Origin: JAJXWB01 sp046349215 | GTDB lineage: Bacteria > Pseudomonadota > Alphaproteobacteria > Rhizobiales > Beijerinckiaceae | Length of the DNA stretch: 64,000 nucleotides | NCBI GenBank assembly: GCA_046349215.1 | Contig: JAXMCV010000002.1 | Location: 372,001-436,000 of the forward strand | Direction of reading: 5' to 3' | Shown: piece by piece, positions 49,436-57,219 of the stretch | Position numbering within the stretch: position 1 is the stretch's first letter | Layout of the letters: each line of letters begins with the position of its first letter | Notes under the pieces: generated by a model | Database searches by the model: none | What the model was told of the DNA's origin: nothing | The model's input: only the letters and a program-made list of their open reading frames with translations | Position numbers and translations under genes: made by a program

Positions 49436-51040
49436 CAGGCCCGCGCCGACGAGGGCCAGCGCGACGAGGAGAAAGGAAACGCCGGCGAGTGGCCACTGCC
49501 GCAAACCGGCGTCCAGCGTGTCGAGCTTCGGGCCGAAGGCGATCAATCTTCTGAAGGCGCCTTCGTAAAGCACGATGGCGTCGCCCGGTTGAACATCCGG
49601 CAGGCTTGCGACGCCCTTGCGGAGGCCCAGCGCGAGGGCGACGCCGCAGGCGACCGGCCAGAACGCGCTCCAGATTTCGTATGGCGCGATCGCCTTCCCG
49701 ATGTCTCCGACCATCGGGAACAGGAGCCACGGTATTGCGATCGCGCCGATCGCCAATGCCGGCCACGCGGCGATCAAGAATCGCGGCGTCTCGATAGAAG
49801 CGTCGCGCAATGTCGATTGCAGTTGCAGCAGGAAGTGCGTCATCAGCCAGCCGCTGCCGATCGAGGAGAGCAACGCCAGGTTCGAAACCCATGCGGTTTC
49901 GAATTGTGCTTTCGTTGCGAGCTTGGCGAGCGAGCCGCCGGTGAACGGCAATCCGGCCAGGCTCAGGGCGAGGGCCGCCGTGAGCGCCATTGTCCAGCCC
50001 GCGAGCGGCTTGGCTCGTGCGGCGAGCGCGCCGATCGTCAGGAACAGCGCCGCTTTGACCAGCAGGTGATTGGCGCCGTAGAAGCCCGCGTCCGCCGCGG
50101 CGGATTGCGCGCCGGAAATCTGCGCCATGCCGAGCGCCGCTGTAATCACCCCCATCTGGCTGATGCTGGAATAGGCGAGGATGCTCCTGGCGTTTCGCTG
50201 TGTCAGGCCGAGCGCCACGCCGAAGAATGCGGAAACGAATCCGAACGCGACGAGCGCCTGCCCGATGGACGGGATCGCGGAATCGAGCGGCAGGAAACGG
50301 ATCAGGCCGATCACGCCCGCCTTCACGCCCGCGCCGCTCAGGACCGCCGCGACCGGAATTGGCGAGGCGGCGTAGTTCAGGGGCATCCAGCCGCTGAACG
50401 GAACCATGCCGAGCTTCATGCCGAAGCCGGCGATCAGCAAGGCGGCGACGATCTCGCGGCCCGGAGCATTCACGAGCGTGCGAACGCCGGAGGCTATATC
50501 GCTGCTCGCGCCTGCGGCGCCGGCGGCAAGAGCGGCGAAAGCGAGCAGCAGGAGAGCTTCGCCGAGAATAGCGAACGCCATGTAGATGGCGCCGGCGCGA
50601 CGGCTGCCGCCATCGCCCGAAAATGCGAACAGCCCATAGGCCGGTATGCTGACGAGGGCATAGAGGAGATAGAAGGAAACGAGATCGCCGGCGATGAAGA
50701 CGCCGAGGCTGCCGGTCATGGTCAGGAGCCAGCAGAAACTGAAGCGTGCGTCGTCGGACCGATCGCGGATTGAGACGCTGATGACGATCCAGAGCAGGGC
50801 GGCGACCACGAGCAGCATGGCGGCGGGCGTGTCGAGGACCAGCGTGAACCCCAGCCGCGGCAAGCGAACGCTCGCCGGTCCCGTTTGCAGGCAGAGGAGT
50901 CCGGCGATGAATCCGGGCGCCGGAGCCAGCCACTGCGCGGCGAACACAAGCTTCCTCCACGGCGCGAAGCATGCAGCGACAAGCATCGCGAGCGGAAGGG
51001 CGAGCGTCGCGACGAGAAACATCGGCGTCCAGCCTGTCAT
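49424..51040 (-). CDS. NuoL/MrpA-D-like antiporter subunit lacking the TM5 glutamate
   Basis: A 538-residue membrane protein with about 14-15 helices of the proton-conducting NADH-quinone oxidoreductase/Mrp family (ALLIAGFGMKLGMVPFSGWM, then AVLSGAGVKAGVIGLIRFLP). It is the last gene of the Mrp operon, starting by ATGA overlap within mrpD. In place of the LEI-type segment that carries the key TM5 Glu in its neighbour (DLFSLYVALEILTF), it has DLVSFYLLYALVSIPAYG, Ala where Glu is expected; the TM7-region Lys is kept. It may be a MrpA N-terminal equivalent or a degenerate MrpD duplicate that is structural rather than proton-pumping. Confidence 0.78.
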   Translation of the reverse strand: MTGWTPMFLVATLALPLAMLVAACFAPWRKLVFAAQWLAPAPGFIAGLLCLQTGPASVRLPRLGFTLVLDTPAAMLLVVAALLWIVISVSIRDRSDDARFSFCWLLTMTGSLGVFIAGDLVSFYLLYALVSIPAYGLFAFSGDGGSRRAGAIYMAFAILGEALLLLAFAALAAGAAGASSDIASGVRTLVNAPGREIVAALLIAGFGMKLGMVPFSGWMPLNYAASPIPVAAVLSGAGVKAGVIGLIRFLPLDSAIPSIGQALVAFGFVSAFFGVALGLTQRNARSILAYSSISQMGVITAALGMAQISGAQSAAADAGFYGANHLLVKAALFLTIGALAARAKPLAGWTMALTAALALSLAGLPFTGGSLAKLATKAQFETAWVSNLALLSSIGSGWLMTHFLLQLQSTLRDASIETPRFLIAAWPALAIGAIAIPWLLFPMVGDIGKAIAPYEIWSAFWPVACGVALALGLRKGVASLPDVQPGDAIVLYEGAFRRLIAFGPKLDTLDAGLRQWPLAGVSFLLVALALVGAGLSGH

Positions 51041-52539
51041 GTCGGCGATCGTGTCATGAGCGGTCGACCGATCTCGATGAAGTCGAAAAAGCCCTGCGGC
51101 GCAAAGCCGAGCGCCATCGCCATCAACGCGAGCGCGAGGCCAGCCGCTTCGCGGCTGCGCCGGGGGGGAATCTTCACCACGACTTCGCCGTCGGCGAGCG
51201 CCGGCGCGAGGATGCGGTATACATAGCCCGCCGCCAGCAGTCCGCCGATCAGCACGGGCGCGTTCCATATCCATTGGCCCGACGCAACGGAAGCCTGCAG
51301 CATCAGCCATTTCGCCGAGAAGCCGCCGCTCGGCGGCAGGCCCATGAGCGACAGGCCGCCGAGGCCGAGCGTGAGGAATGTCAGCGGCAGCGCGCGCGCG
51401 GCGCCCTTCAATCCGGCGATCTGGTCATGGCCCAGCGCCTCCGCGACAAGTCCCGCCGAAAAGAACATGGCGGCCTTTGCGAATGCGTGCGCAAGTACCT
51501 GCATGACGCCAGCGCTCCAGCCGAGCGCGCTCCACGCGTGGGCGCCGGCGGCAAGCGGAAAGACCAGAAAGAGGTAGCCGATCTGCGCGAGCGTCGAGTA
51601 GGCGATGAGAAGTTTGAGACGGGCCTGGCGAAGCGCCATTGCGCTGCCGAACAGGATCGCCGCCGCGCCCAATGCGCCGAGCACGCTGGCGACCTGCGTC
51701 GTCGGCAAGGTCGGCCATACGAAGAACCACAATCTCAATAGCAGGAAGAAAGAACCCTTGACGACGAGGCCCGACAGAATGGCGCTTGCCGCGGCGGGCG
51801 CATTGGCGTGCGCCGGCGGCAGCCAGAGATGCAGGGGGAAGAGGGCTGTCTTGGCGAGCAGTCCGGCGGTCATCAGGCCAGCCGCGACCCATAGCGCCAG
51901 ATCCGGCCTGGCCTTGCCGGCGAGCAGCACGATGTCGAGCGTGCCATAACTTCCATAGACAAGGGCGACGCCGAGCAAATAGCAGATCGAGCCGAACAGG
52001 GCGAAAATAAGATAGCGGAGCGCTGCGGCGAACGTTTCGGCGCGACCTTCGATGCATACGAGCGGTACGGCGGCGAAGGTCAGGATTTCGAGCGCGACAT
52101 AAAGGCTGAACAGGTCGCCCCCGAGAACGATGATCGTCAGGCCGGTCCAGATTGCCTGCAGCAATATCCAGAACGTCAGCGCGCGCCGGTCCTCCGTCGC
52201 TTGCGAGGGCGTCGCGAATTTGGGCCAGGCGTACAGATATGCAGCCGAAACGATAACAGCGACGGCGACCAGCATCGTTGCGGCGACGCCGTCGGCGCGT
52301 AGCGCGATGCCGAGCGGCGGCGACAGGCCGCCGATGGCGTAGACGAGCGGCTTTCCGGCGCGCGCCGTCTCCATGGCGATCACGCAGGCGAGCGCGCCGC
52401 CGCAGGCCGCAAGAAGCACGGCGATGCGCCGTGCATGGCGTCCGCCGAGAACGAACGACAGAATGATCCCGACAACAGGCAGGAGGATCGCGATGACGAG
52501 CAGCGCGCCGCCCGGCGTCGTGTGCAAGAGGTCGCTCAT
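51037..52539 (-). CDS. mrpD: Mrp cation/proton antiporter subunit D
   Basis: A 500-residue, ~14-helix subunit of the Mrp (Mnh/Pha) Na+(K+)/H+ antiporter, homologous to NuoM/NuoN. The TM5 Glu is present in LYVALEILTFAAVPLV, and the TM7-region Lys lies in AGLLAKTALFPLHLWLPPAHA. A second Lys/His-rich half-channel follows around AILSGLVVKGSFFLL. The ATG at 52539 (MSDLLHTTPGG) overlaps the mrpC stop by four bases. The subunit contributes to proton or cation translocation across the inner membrane. Confidence 0.88.
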   Translation of the reverse strand: MSDLLHTTPGGALLVIAILLPVVGIILSFVLGGRHARRIAVLLAACGGALACVIAMETARAGKPLVYAIGGLSPPLGIALRADGVAATMLVAVAVIVSAAYLYAWPKFATPSQATEDRRALTFWILLQAIWTGLTIIVLGGDLFSLYVALEILTFAAVPLVCIEGRAETFAAALRYLIFALFGSICYLLGVALVYGSYGTLDIVLLAGKARPDLALWVAAGLMTAGLLAKTALFPLHLWLPPAHANAPAAASAILSGLVVKGSFFLLLRLWFFVWPTLPTTQVASVLGALGAAAILFGSAMALRQARLKLLIAYSTLAQIGYLFLVFPLAAGAHAWSALGWSAGVMQVLAHAFAKAAMFFSAGLVAEALGHDQIAGLKGAARALPLTFLTLGLGGLSLMGLPPSGGFSAKWLMLQASVASGQWIWNAPVLIGGLLAAGYVYRILAPALADGEVVVKIPPRRSREAAGLALALMAMALGFAPQGFFDFIEIGRPLMTRSPT

Positions 52540-52877
52540 GACTTCGGACTGTCGTCGCCGGTCCGCGTCCACGCGTCCGGATCGAGATCGACGCGCCCGC
52601 TCGTCTGGTACAGGCGCAGCACCAGCGCGACCGCGAGCGCGCTCGCGGCGAACGCCACGACAATGCCCGTAATGACCATCGCTTGCGGAACAGGGTCGAA
52701 GGCCAGTCCGGCCGCCGCGCCGCGGCGCGCCACCATTCCGAAGACGAGAAAGGCGCCGCTGCCCACCAGGTTGAAGGCGAGAAGCTTGCGGAGCGGATGC
52801 GGATTGACGACCAGGCCATACAGCCCCAGCCCGACAAGCGCGGCTCCGACGAGCGCTGCGAGGGTCGCGGGGTTCAT
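52536..52877 (-). CDS. mrpC: Mrp cation/proton antiporter subunit C (NuoK-like)
   Basis: A 113-residue, three-helix subunit similar to NuoK. The typical family stretch is NPHPLRKLLAFNLVGSGAFL, then DPVPQAMVITGIVVAFAASA with the D-P-x-P-Q-A-[LM]-V-[IL]-T-x-I-V signature of MrpC. Start and stop both overlap neighbouring genes by four bases. It contacts the MrpA/D modules as NuoK does in complex I. Confidence 0.92.
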   Translation of the reverse strand: MNPATLAALVGAALVGLGLYGLVVNPHPLRKLLAFNLVGSGAFLVFGMVARRGAAAGLAFDPVPQAMVITGIVVAFAASALAVALVLRLYQTSGRVDLDPDAWTRTGDDSPKS

Positions 52878-53827
52878 CGCGCGCTCCTGCGATAGGGGGG
52901 GCCGCCGACGAGCAACGTCAGCGCCACGGCGATGGAGAGCACCATGAATGTCTCGATGGCGAGAATGACCGGCTTTGCTACCGCGGGCGGGTAGGCGAAG
53001 AAGCCGTCGGCGAAAAATGCGCCGCCGACGCCGGCGACGATGAAGACCGAGGGACCGGCGACCAGGGCCATGCGCACCCATTTCGCATCGATCCGGGGCG
53101 GTTCGACAAGCCGGGCCATCATCGCGACCATCCACATCGCGGCCAGCAGCGCGCCGCCCTGGAAGGCGCCGCCGGGATCGTCCGCGCCGGCCCAGAAGAC
53201 ATGAAACCCGATCACCGCTCCCGCGGGCGCGAGAACCTTTGCAAGAAAGATCAGCGCGTCATACGGCCGGTCGGGCCCGAACGGCGCCGGCGGCGCGCCC
53301 CAGGCGTCGTCCTCGCCGACGGACCAGACGCCGATGACCGCCAGTATCAGGACCACCTTTTCCAGCATCGTGTCGAACGAGCGGTACGACATGAGGACGG
53401 CCGTGATGGCATTGCCGAGGCCCGCGCCTGCGCCGTGCTTCGCGGCGGCGGCCTGCGGCGCCAGTGTGGGCGCGGGGTCTGGCAACGACAATATGACAGC
53501 AGCCAGCAAGCCCGAGACGACGAGCGCGCCGCAACCCGCGAGGATCCTGATCGATGCGCCCGGTTCGCGCTTGTCGAAATCCGCAACCGATCGCTCGAGG
53601 CGCTTGCCCGCCGCCACCAGAAGAACGCCGGTGACGCCGCCGCCAACCGCAGCCTCCGTCAAGGCGACATCCGGCGCATAGAGCCGCACCCAGACGAGCG
53701 CCAGCAGCAGGCCATATGCGACATAGGCGACCACGGCCGGAAACAGGTCGCGGGCGGCGATCGTCCAGGCGGCGACGCCGACGACCAGCAGGGACAGGCT
53801 GATGTCCAAGACGATCTGGACGTTCAT
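52874..53827 (-). CDS. mrpB: Fused MbhD/MbhE (MrpA C-terminal) + MrpB subunit
   Basis: A 317-residue membrane protein joining three units. About 1-80 is a MbhD-like (DUF4040) domain with VWVRLYAPDVALTEAAVGGG. About 85-180 is a MbhE-like part with AVLMSYRSFDTMLEKVVLIL. About 195-317 is an MrpB domain with HVFWAGADDPGGAFQGGALL. In canonical operons the first two belong to the C-terminus of MrpA; here they are cut from any NuoL-like part and fused to MrpB. The ATG at 53827 overlaps the mrpG stop (ATGA). The overlaps on both sides argue for a true gene arrangement rather than a frameshift. Confidence 0.88.
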   Translation of the reverse strand: MNVQIVLDISLSLLVVGVAAWTIAARDLFPAVVAYVAYGLLLALVWVRLYAPDVALTEAAVGGGVTGVLLVAAGKRLERSVADFDKREPGASIRILAGCGALVVSGLLAAVILSLPDPAPTLAPQAAAAKHGAGAGLGNAITAVLMSYRSFDTMLEKVVLILAVIGVWSVGEDDAWGAPPAPFGPDRPYDALIFLAKVLAPAGAVIGFHVFWAGADDPGGAFQGGALLAAMWMVAMMARLVEPPRIDAKWVRMALVAGPSVFIVAGVGGAFFADGFFAYPPAVAKPVILAIETFMVLSIAVALTLLVGGPPYRRSAR

Positions 53828-54111
53828 CGACGTCCTCTGCGCAGCGCCCGGCCGATCAACTGCGCGGTCGATGCGCCCGAAAGCATGACCAGCGCCCAGA
53901 CGACGACCATCTTGAACGCGTCCAGCACGCCGGCCGCGCGCGGAAGCAGTCCGAGGACGACGAGGCCGAGACCGAGACTGTCCGCCTTGGTCAGCGCATG
54001 CAGACGCGACAGGGAATCGGGAAAGCGCAATAGTCCGACCGTGCCGGCGACATAAAAGAATACGCCGCCGCCGATGCAGACGATGGAGAACATGTCGAGC
54101 GCCAATTTCAC
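53824..54111 (-). CDS. mrpG: Mrp cation/proton antiporter subunit G
   Basis: A 95-residue, three-helix subunit of the MnhG/PhaG family. The signature is VGLLRFPDSLSRLHALTKAD followed by L-G-L-G-L-V. The GTG start at 54111 has GGGAG seven bases before it and overlaps the mrpF stop by four bases. It is required for antiporter assembly in studied systems; its own transport role is unclear. Confidence 0.9.
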   Translation of the reverse strand: MKLALDMFSIVCIGGGVFFYVAGTVGLLRFPDSLSRLHALTKADSLGLGLVVLGLLPRAAGVLDAFKMVVVWALVMLSGASTAQLIGRALRRGRR

Positions 54112-54380
54112 GGATCGGCTCCCGTTTCGTCCGTTTCGCGCGCGTTGACGAAACTGATCGTCGCGAAGGCGGCGAGCAGCGCGAGGCCGAGCGCCACGTC
54201 GGCAACGCCCGGCACATCGGTCGAATTGGCCACGAGCAGCAATGCGCCGATGCCGCCCGACCCCAGCAATTGCGTCGCCATCAACGCGTCTATGTCGCCG
54301 GGTCCGCGCAGGATGCGCGCGAGGCCGAACGCGACCGCCAGAATGACCGCTCCGGCGGCCGAAAGGAGAAACGCGTTCAC
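54108..54380 (-). CDS. mrpF: Mrp cation/proton antiporter subunit F
   Basis: A 90-residue, three-helix subunit (MnhF/PhaF). The family motif is LARILRGPGDIDALMATQLL, the variant of R-x2-R-G-P-x2-x-D-R-[IV]-x-A found in this family. The GTG start at 54380 follows GGGGGAAAG and overlaps mrpE by four bases. MrpF has been linked to Na+ and cholate efflux in Bacillus; here it is simply part of the seven-gene set. Confidence 0.9.
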   Translation of the reverse strand: MNAFLLSAAGAVILAVAFGLARILRGPGDIDALMATQLLGSGGIGALLLVANSTDVPGVADVALGLALLAAFATISFVNARETDETGADP

Positions 54381-54859
54381 CTTTCCCCCGGCGCGTCGAA
54401 GAGCGCTTCGTCCGAGGCGATGCCGGCCGCGACCGGCAGGCCGGTGTCCAGCGCATGGACCATGAGGCGGCCCTCTTCGATCCCTGTCGGCAACACGCCG
54501 GGCTGCAGGCTCTGGTAGAAGCAGAAAGCATTGCGCCGTTCGCCTGGCCCGAGCGCGAGCGGGCAAGCCACGAATCCGGGCGCAAGACGCATGCGCGGCG
54601 AAAGCGCCCGCAGCGCGACATCGAAACCGGCGACAATGGAACCGCGCATAAACCGGCCGAACAGCCTGGCGAGGGGCAGTCGTGGAAGCTCCCGTGCGGC
54701 CGGCGGCGACAGCTTCATGCTCGTCCATGTGGCGCCGATGGCCACGATCGCCCCGACAGGCAAGGCCTTGAGGTCGGGACCGGCAATCATCAGCCACAGA
54801 CAACCAAAGAAGGCCAGACGTCCCGCACTCGCCCCGATTTCTTCTCCGGAGGGCCGCAT
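54377..54859 (-). CDS. mrpE: Mrp cation/proton antiporter subunit E
   Basis: A 160-residue subunit of the MnhE/PhaE family with two N-terminal helices (GRLAFFGCLWLMIAGPDLKA and following) and a cytosolic domain. Typical later motifs are GSIVAGFDVALRALSPRMRL and VLPTGIEEGRLMVHALDTG. It is the first gene of the operon; upstream is a 196-base gap to the oppositely placed end of the HdeA-like gene, which must hold the operon promoter. The ATG at 54859 (MRPSGEEIG) is chosen because the upstream in-frame extension is Arg/His-rich. Confidence 0.88.
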   Translation of the reverse strand: MRPSGEEIGASAGRLAFFGCLWLMIAGPDLKALPVGAIVAIGATWTSMKLSPPAARELPRLPLARLFGRFMRGSIVAGFDVALRALSPRMRLAPGFVACPLALGPGERRNAFCFYQSLQPGVLPTGIEEGRLMVHALDTGLPVAAGIASDEALFDAPGER

Positions 54860-55055
54860 CTCATTGCTCCCCAAGCAAAAAGCGTGTTGCGAACCTAGCA
54901 TTGCGCGGGGCTGCCAACAATGCTGGCGCATGGGTTGCGCGCCGCGATGCGACGGCCGGCGCGTCGCGCGCGGACGGAACCCGGACAAAAGGGCCTCCGG
55001 ACCTTTTCGAGGTTCCTGAGGACCTGCAATGTCGCAGAAGCCCGACCGATCGCGC

Positions 55056-55595
55056 CTAGCGCCAGTTCTGTTCGAACGCCTGCATCAGGCTGACGTTGCG
55101 ATTGCTCTTGCAGAAGTTGCGGATGACGCGGCTGTTCTGGTCGACATACCTGATTTCGACATTGGTCAGGTTCTTCGTCGACATGAACCAGCCGCTCATC
55201 CACGGCACGACCAGATCCTGCATGGCTGCGGGAGCGCCGAGCAACTGGCCGCACGAGACCTGCGACACGTCGATGCTGGCCGGACCGGGTCGTCCGGGCC
55301 TTGCCCTCGAAACCGCCGTCGACAGACCGGTCATCACCGGCTGGCGCGGATTCGACCGGCACCAGCGCTGCACGCTCGCGACATTGCGGCGGTAGCCGTC
55401 CAGGTTCACGACCGTCGAGCCGGAGCGCTGGTTGAACCAGCCGCTCATCCATGCAGAAAAGCTGCGCGACGCGGCAGGACTCATCGCCGTGTAGTCGGCG
55501 CAGGTCACCCTGCTCATGTCGAAAGCCATCTGCGCCTGCGCCGGCGCAGCTGCGCAGGCGATTGCGAAGGAGGAGGCCAGGAAAAATCTCTTCAT
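55056..55595 (-). CDS. Periplasmic HdeA-like protein with two tandem domains
   Basis: A 179-residue exported protein with Sec signal MKRFFLASSFAIACAAAPAQA; GGAG sits eight bases before the ATG at 55595. The mature part holds two copies of an HdeA/HdeB-like unit: VTCADYTAMSP...WMSGWFNQR...RWCRSNP and VSCGQLLGAPA...WMSGWFMST...NFCKSNR. Each keeps two Cys and the M-S-G-W-F core. HdeA proteins are acid-activated periplasmic chaperones; most are single-domain of about 90-110 residues, so the tandem form is unusual. It ends before mrpE on the same strand and lies near arginine deiminase genes, consistent with acid stress. Confidence 0.75.
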   Translation of the reverse strand: MKRFFLASSFAIACAAAPAQAQMAFDMSRVTCADYTAMSPAASRSFSAWMSGWFNQRSGSTVVNLDGYRRNVASVQRWCRSNPRQPVMTGLSTAVSRARPGRPGPASIDVSQVSCGQLLGAPAAMQDLVVPWMSGWFMSTKNLTNVEIRYVDQNSRVIRNFCKSNRNVSLMQAFEQNWR

Positions 55596-55632
55596 TGCAT
55601 GTCTCCGCTTGCCAAAACCCGAGACGCGGCGA

Positions 55633-56019
55633 CTAGCCCGCCTGCATGACACGTGCGCGCAGGGTGTCGAATTCTGCGGCGCTGATCGATCCGGATGCCT
55701 TCAATGCGTCCAGCTTGGCGATCTCGTCCGCGACACTGAATCCGACGACGCGACGGATCTGGTCGCGCGCCTGCTTGGCGTTCTCGGCGCGGCGTTCGGC
55801 CATGCCGTGGCCCTGCGTGATGAGATAGGCGAGCACGGACAGGTATGAGAACAGCAACAACGCCACGACCCATATGGCCTTGGCCCATCCCGAAATGTCG
55901 TGACGGCTGAAAAGGTCGCCCGCGACGGTGATGAACAGCCAGAGCCAGGCCACGAACACGAAGATCGTGAACGCATCGACCAGAAAGTTCAGGAAGCTGA
56001 ATCCGCCTTCAAACAACAT
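55633..56019 (-). CDS. Membrane protein with C-terminal SHOCT domain
   Basis: A 128-residue protein with two helices (about 12-32, DAFTIFVFVAWLWLFITVAG; about 45-65, AIWVVALLLFSYLSVLAYLI), a pattern of the phospholipase-D-nuclease N-terminal domain, then a charged linker and a SHOCT domain, VADEIAKLDALKASGSISAA then EFDTLRARVM. SHOCT domains are short oligomerisation units often attached to small membrane proteins. The gene precedes the HdeA-like gene on the same strand with a 37-base gap and may be co-transcribed. Function unknown, possibly envelope stress. Confidence 0.75.
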   Translation of the reverse strand: MLFEGGFSFLNFLVDAFTIFVFVAWLWLFITVAGDLFSRHDISGWAKAIWVVALLLFSYLSVLAYLITQGHGMAERRAENAKQARDQIRRVVGFSVADEIAKLDALKASGSISAAEFDTLRARVMQAG

Positions 56020-56093
56020 CGTACTCGTCCTTCTTCGGCGCCGGGGATGGCGCGGGATTTGATTTGTCGGGCCGACGCGCGGGCCGCCCGTCT

Positions 56094-57164
56094 TCAGAAC
56101 GTCCAGCCGAATCGCAGCGCGCTGACGCCTTTCCATTGCGCAAAACCGCCGTCGGGAACATTCGACCAGGCTTTAAGGTAGGAGCCCTGCAGGTTGAGCG
56201 TGGGATGACCGAGAATTTCCGCGATGCGCTCGCCGCCCAGCCATTCCGAGGGAATGACGAAGCTGATGGTCGCGATCGGCTGGATCTCGCTTTCGCGCGC
56301 GCGAAATCCGTCCTTGTTGCGATCGAACCAGCGGGCGATGTATTCGAGCGACAGTGTCGCGCTCAGGTTGCGCGTGAACGACAGGCTCGCCGAGGGAATG
56401 ACGAACAAGGCGTTCGACGACGTCTGCGGCCAGCGCTCGCGGCGTTGCACGAATGCCGTGAGGCCGAACGACAGGAAGGTCGCCGCCGATGTGTCGCCCG
56501 CCGGTCCGATCGGGCGCAGATCGCCGTCGAAATTGATGCGCTTGTTGAGGCCGACATTGTAGTCCTGCCGGATCGACAGGCGCGTATCGAAAGTCGGCTG
56601 GAAATCCCATCGCGGCGCGAAGGAGAAGAAGGGCGAGAAGAACTGGTCGTCGCCCGGGTTGACGACCTGCAGGCGGAACGAACCGCCGGCCTTGTCGCGA
56701 TTGAGTTCCCACGAACGCGCGAAACGGTCGGTCTCGGCAAAGGCGCTGACGGTTGCGCGCACCCAGGTCTCGCCCAGCGGCGTCGCGACGGAAACCGAGC
56801 CGTTCGGCCGCCATTCCATCGTGCGCAAGCCGTTATAGCGCACCTCGTCGGCGTTGGAATTCCACCCGTAGGGCACCAGCGCATTCAGGCGCACCTGCGG
56901 CCTGGCGATCTGCTGCTCCAGCCCCGGCGCAGTCGCATAGAGATTGTCGAGCGGCGCCGTCTTGTAGGGATTCGGCGTCGCATACATCGCGTCCGTCAGG
57001 GCGTCCTGTGAATCGCTCTGCACGTCGGTCCGGCGCGCCGACTGGGCGTGGGCGGGCGTGGCCTCGACCGCGAGGAGCGCGAGGCAGGCGAAAGCAGCGG
57101 CGGGCAGCCGCGGCCGCCCGTCGTAGGATCCTGCGTTTCGCTCCCGCCGGTCGCCAGCCTTCAT
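56094..57164 (-). CDS. Outer-membrane beta-barrel protein of unknown function
   Basis: A 356-residue protein with a signal peptide ending near EATPAHAQS and a mature part of alternating amphipathic strands ending in an aromatic residue (ALRFGWTF), the C-terminal signature of outer-membrane barrels. Motifs include LNALVPYGWNSNADEVRY and FFSFAPRWDFQPTFDTRLSI. No porin or TonB-receptor family was certain; it could be a small-solute porin. It lies just downstream of arcA on the same strand (55-base gap), so it may be read through from the arginine operon. Confidence 0.6.
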   Translation of the reverse strand: MKAGDRRERNAGSYDGRPRLPAAAFACLALLAVEATPAHAQSARRTDVQSDSQDALTDAMYATPNPYKTAPLDNLYATAPGLEQQIARPQVRLNALVPYGWNSNADEVRYNGLRTMEWRPNGSVSVATPLGETWVRATVSAFAETDRFARSWELNRDKAGGSFRLQVVNPGDDQFFSPFFSFAPRWDFQPTFDTRLSIRQDYNVGLNKRINFDGDLRPIGPAGDTSAATFLSFGLTAFVQRRERWPQTSSNALFVIPSASLSFTRNLSATLSLEYIARWFDRNKDGFRARESEIQPIATISFVIPSEWLGGERIAEILGHPTLNLQGSYLKAWSNVPDGGFAQWKGVSALRFGWTF

Positions 57165-57219
57165 GCGATCAGCCCGTCCGGCCCGACGTGGCGCCGGGCA
57201 TTTTCAACGCATCCATGCT

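Noticed and set aside
49424..53827. Split MrpA as a frameshifted pseudogene
   Set aside because: Each gene has its own start, four-base overlaps and intact domains; the parts are separated by mrpC and mrpD, so a simple frameshift cannot explain it.
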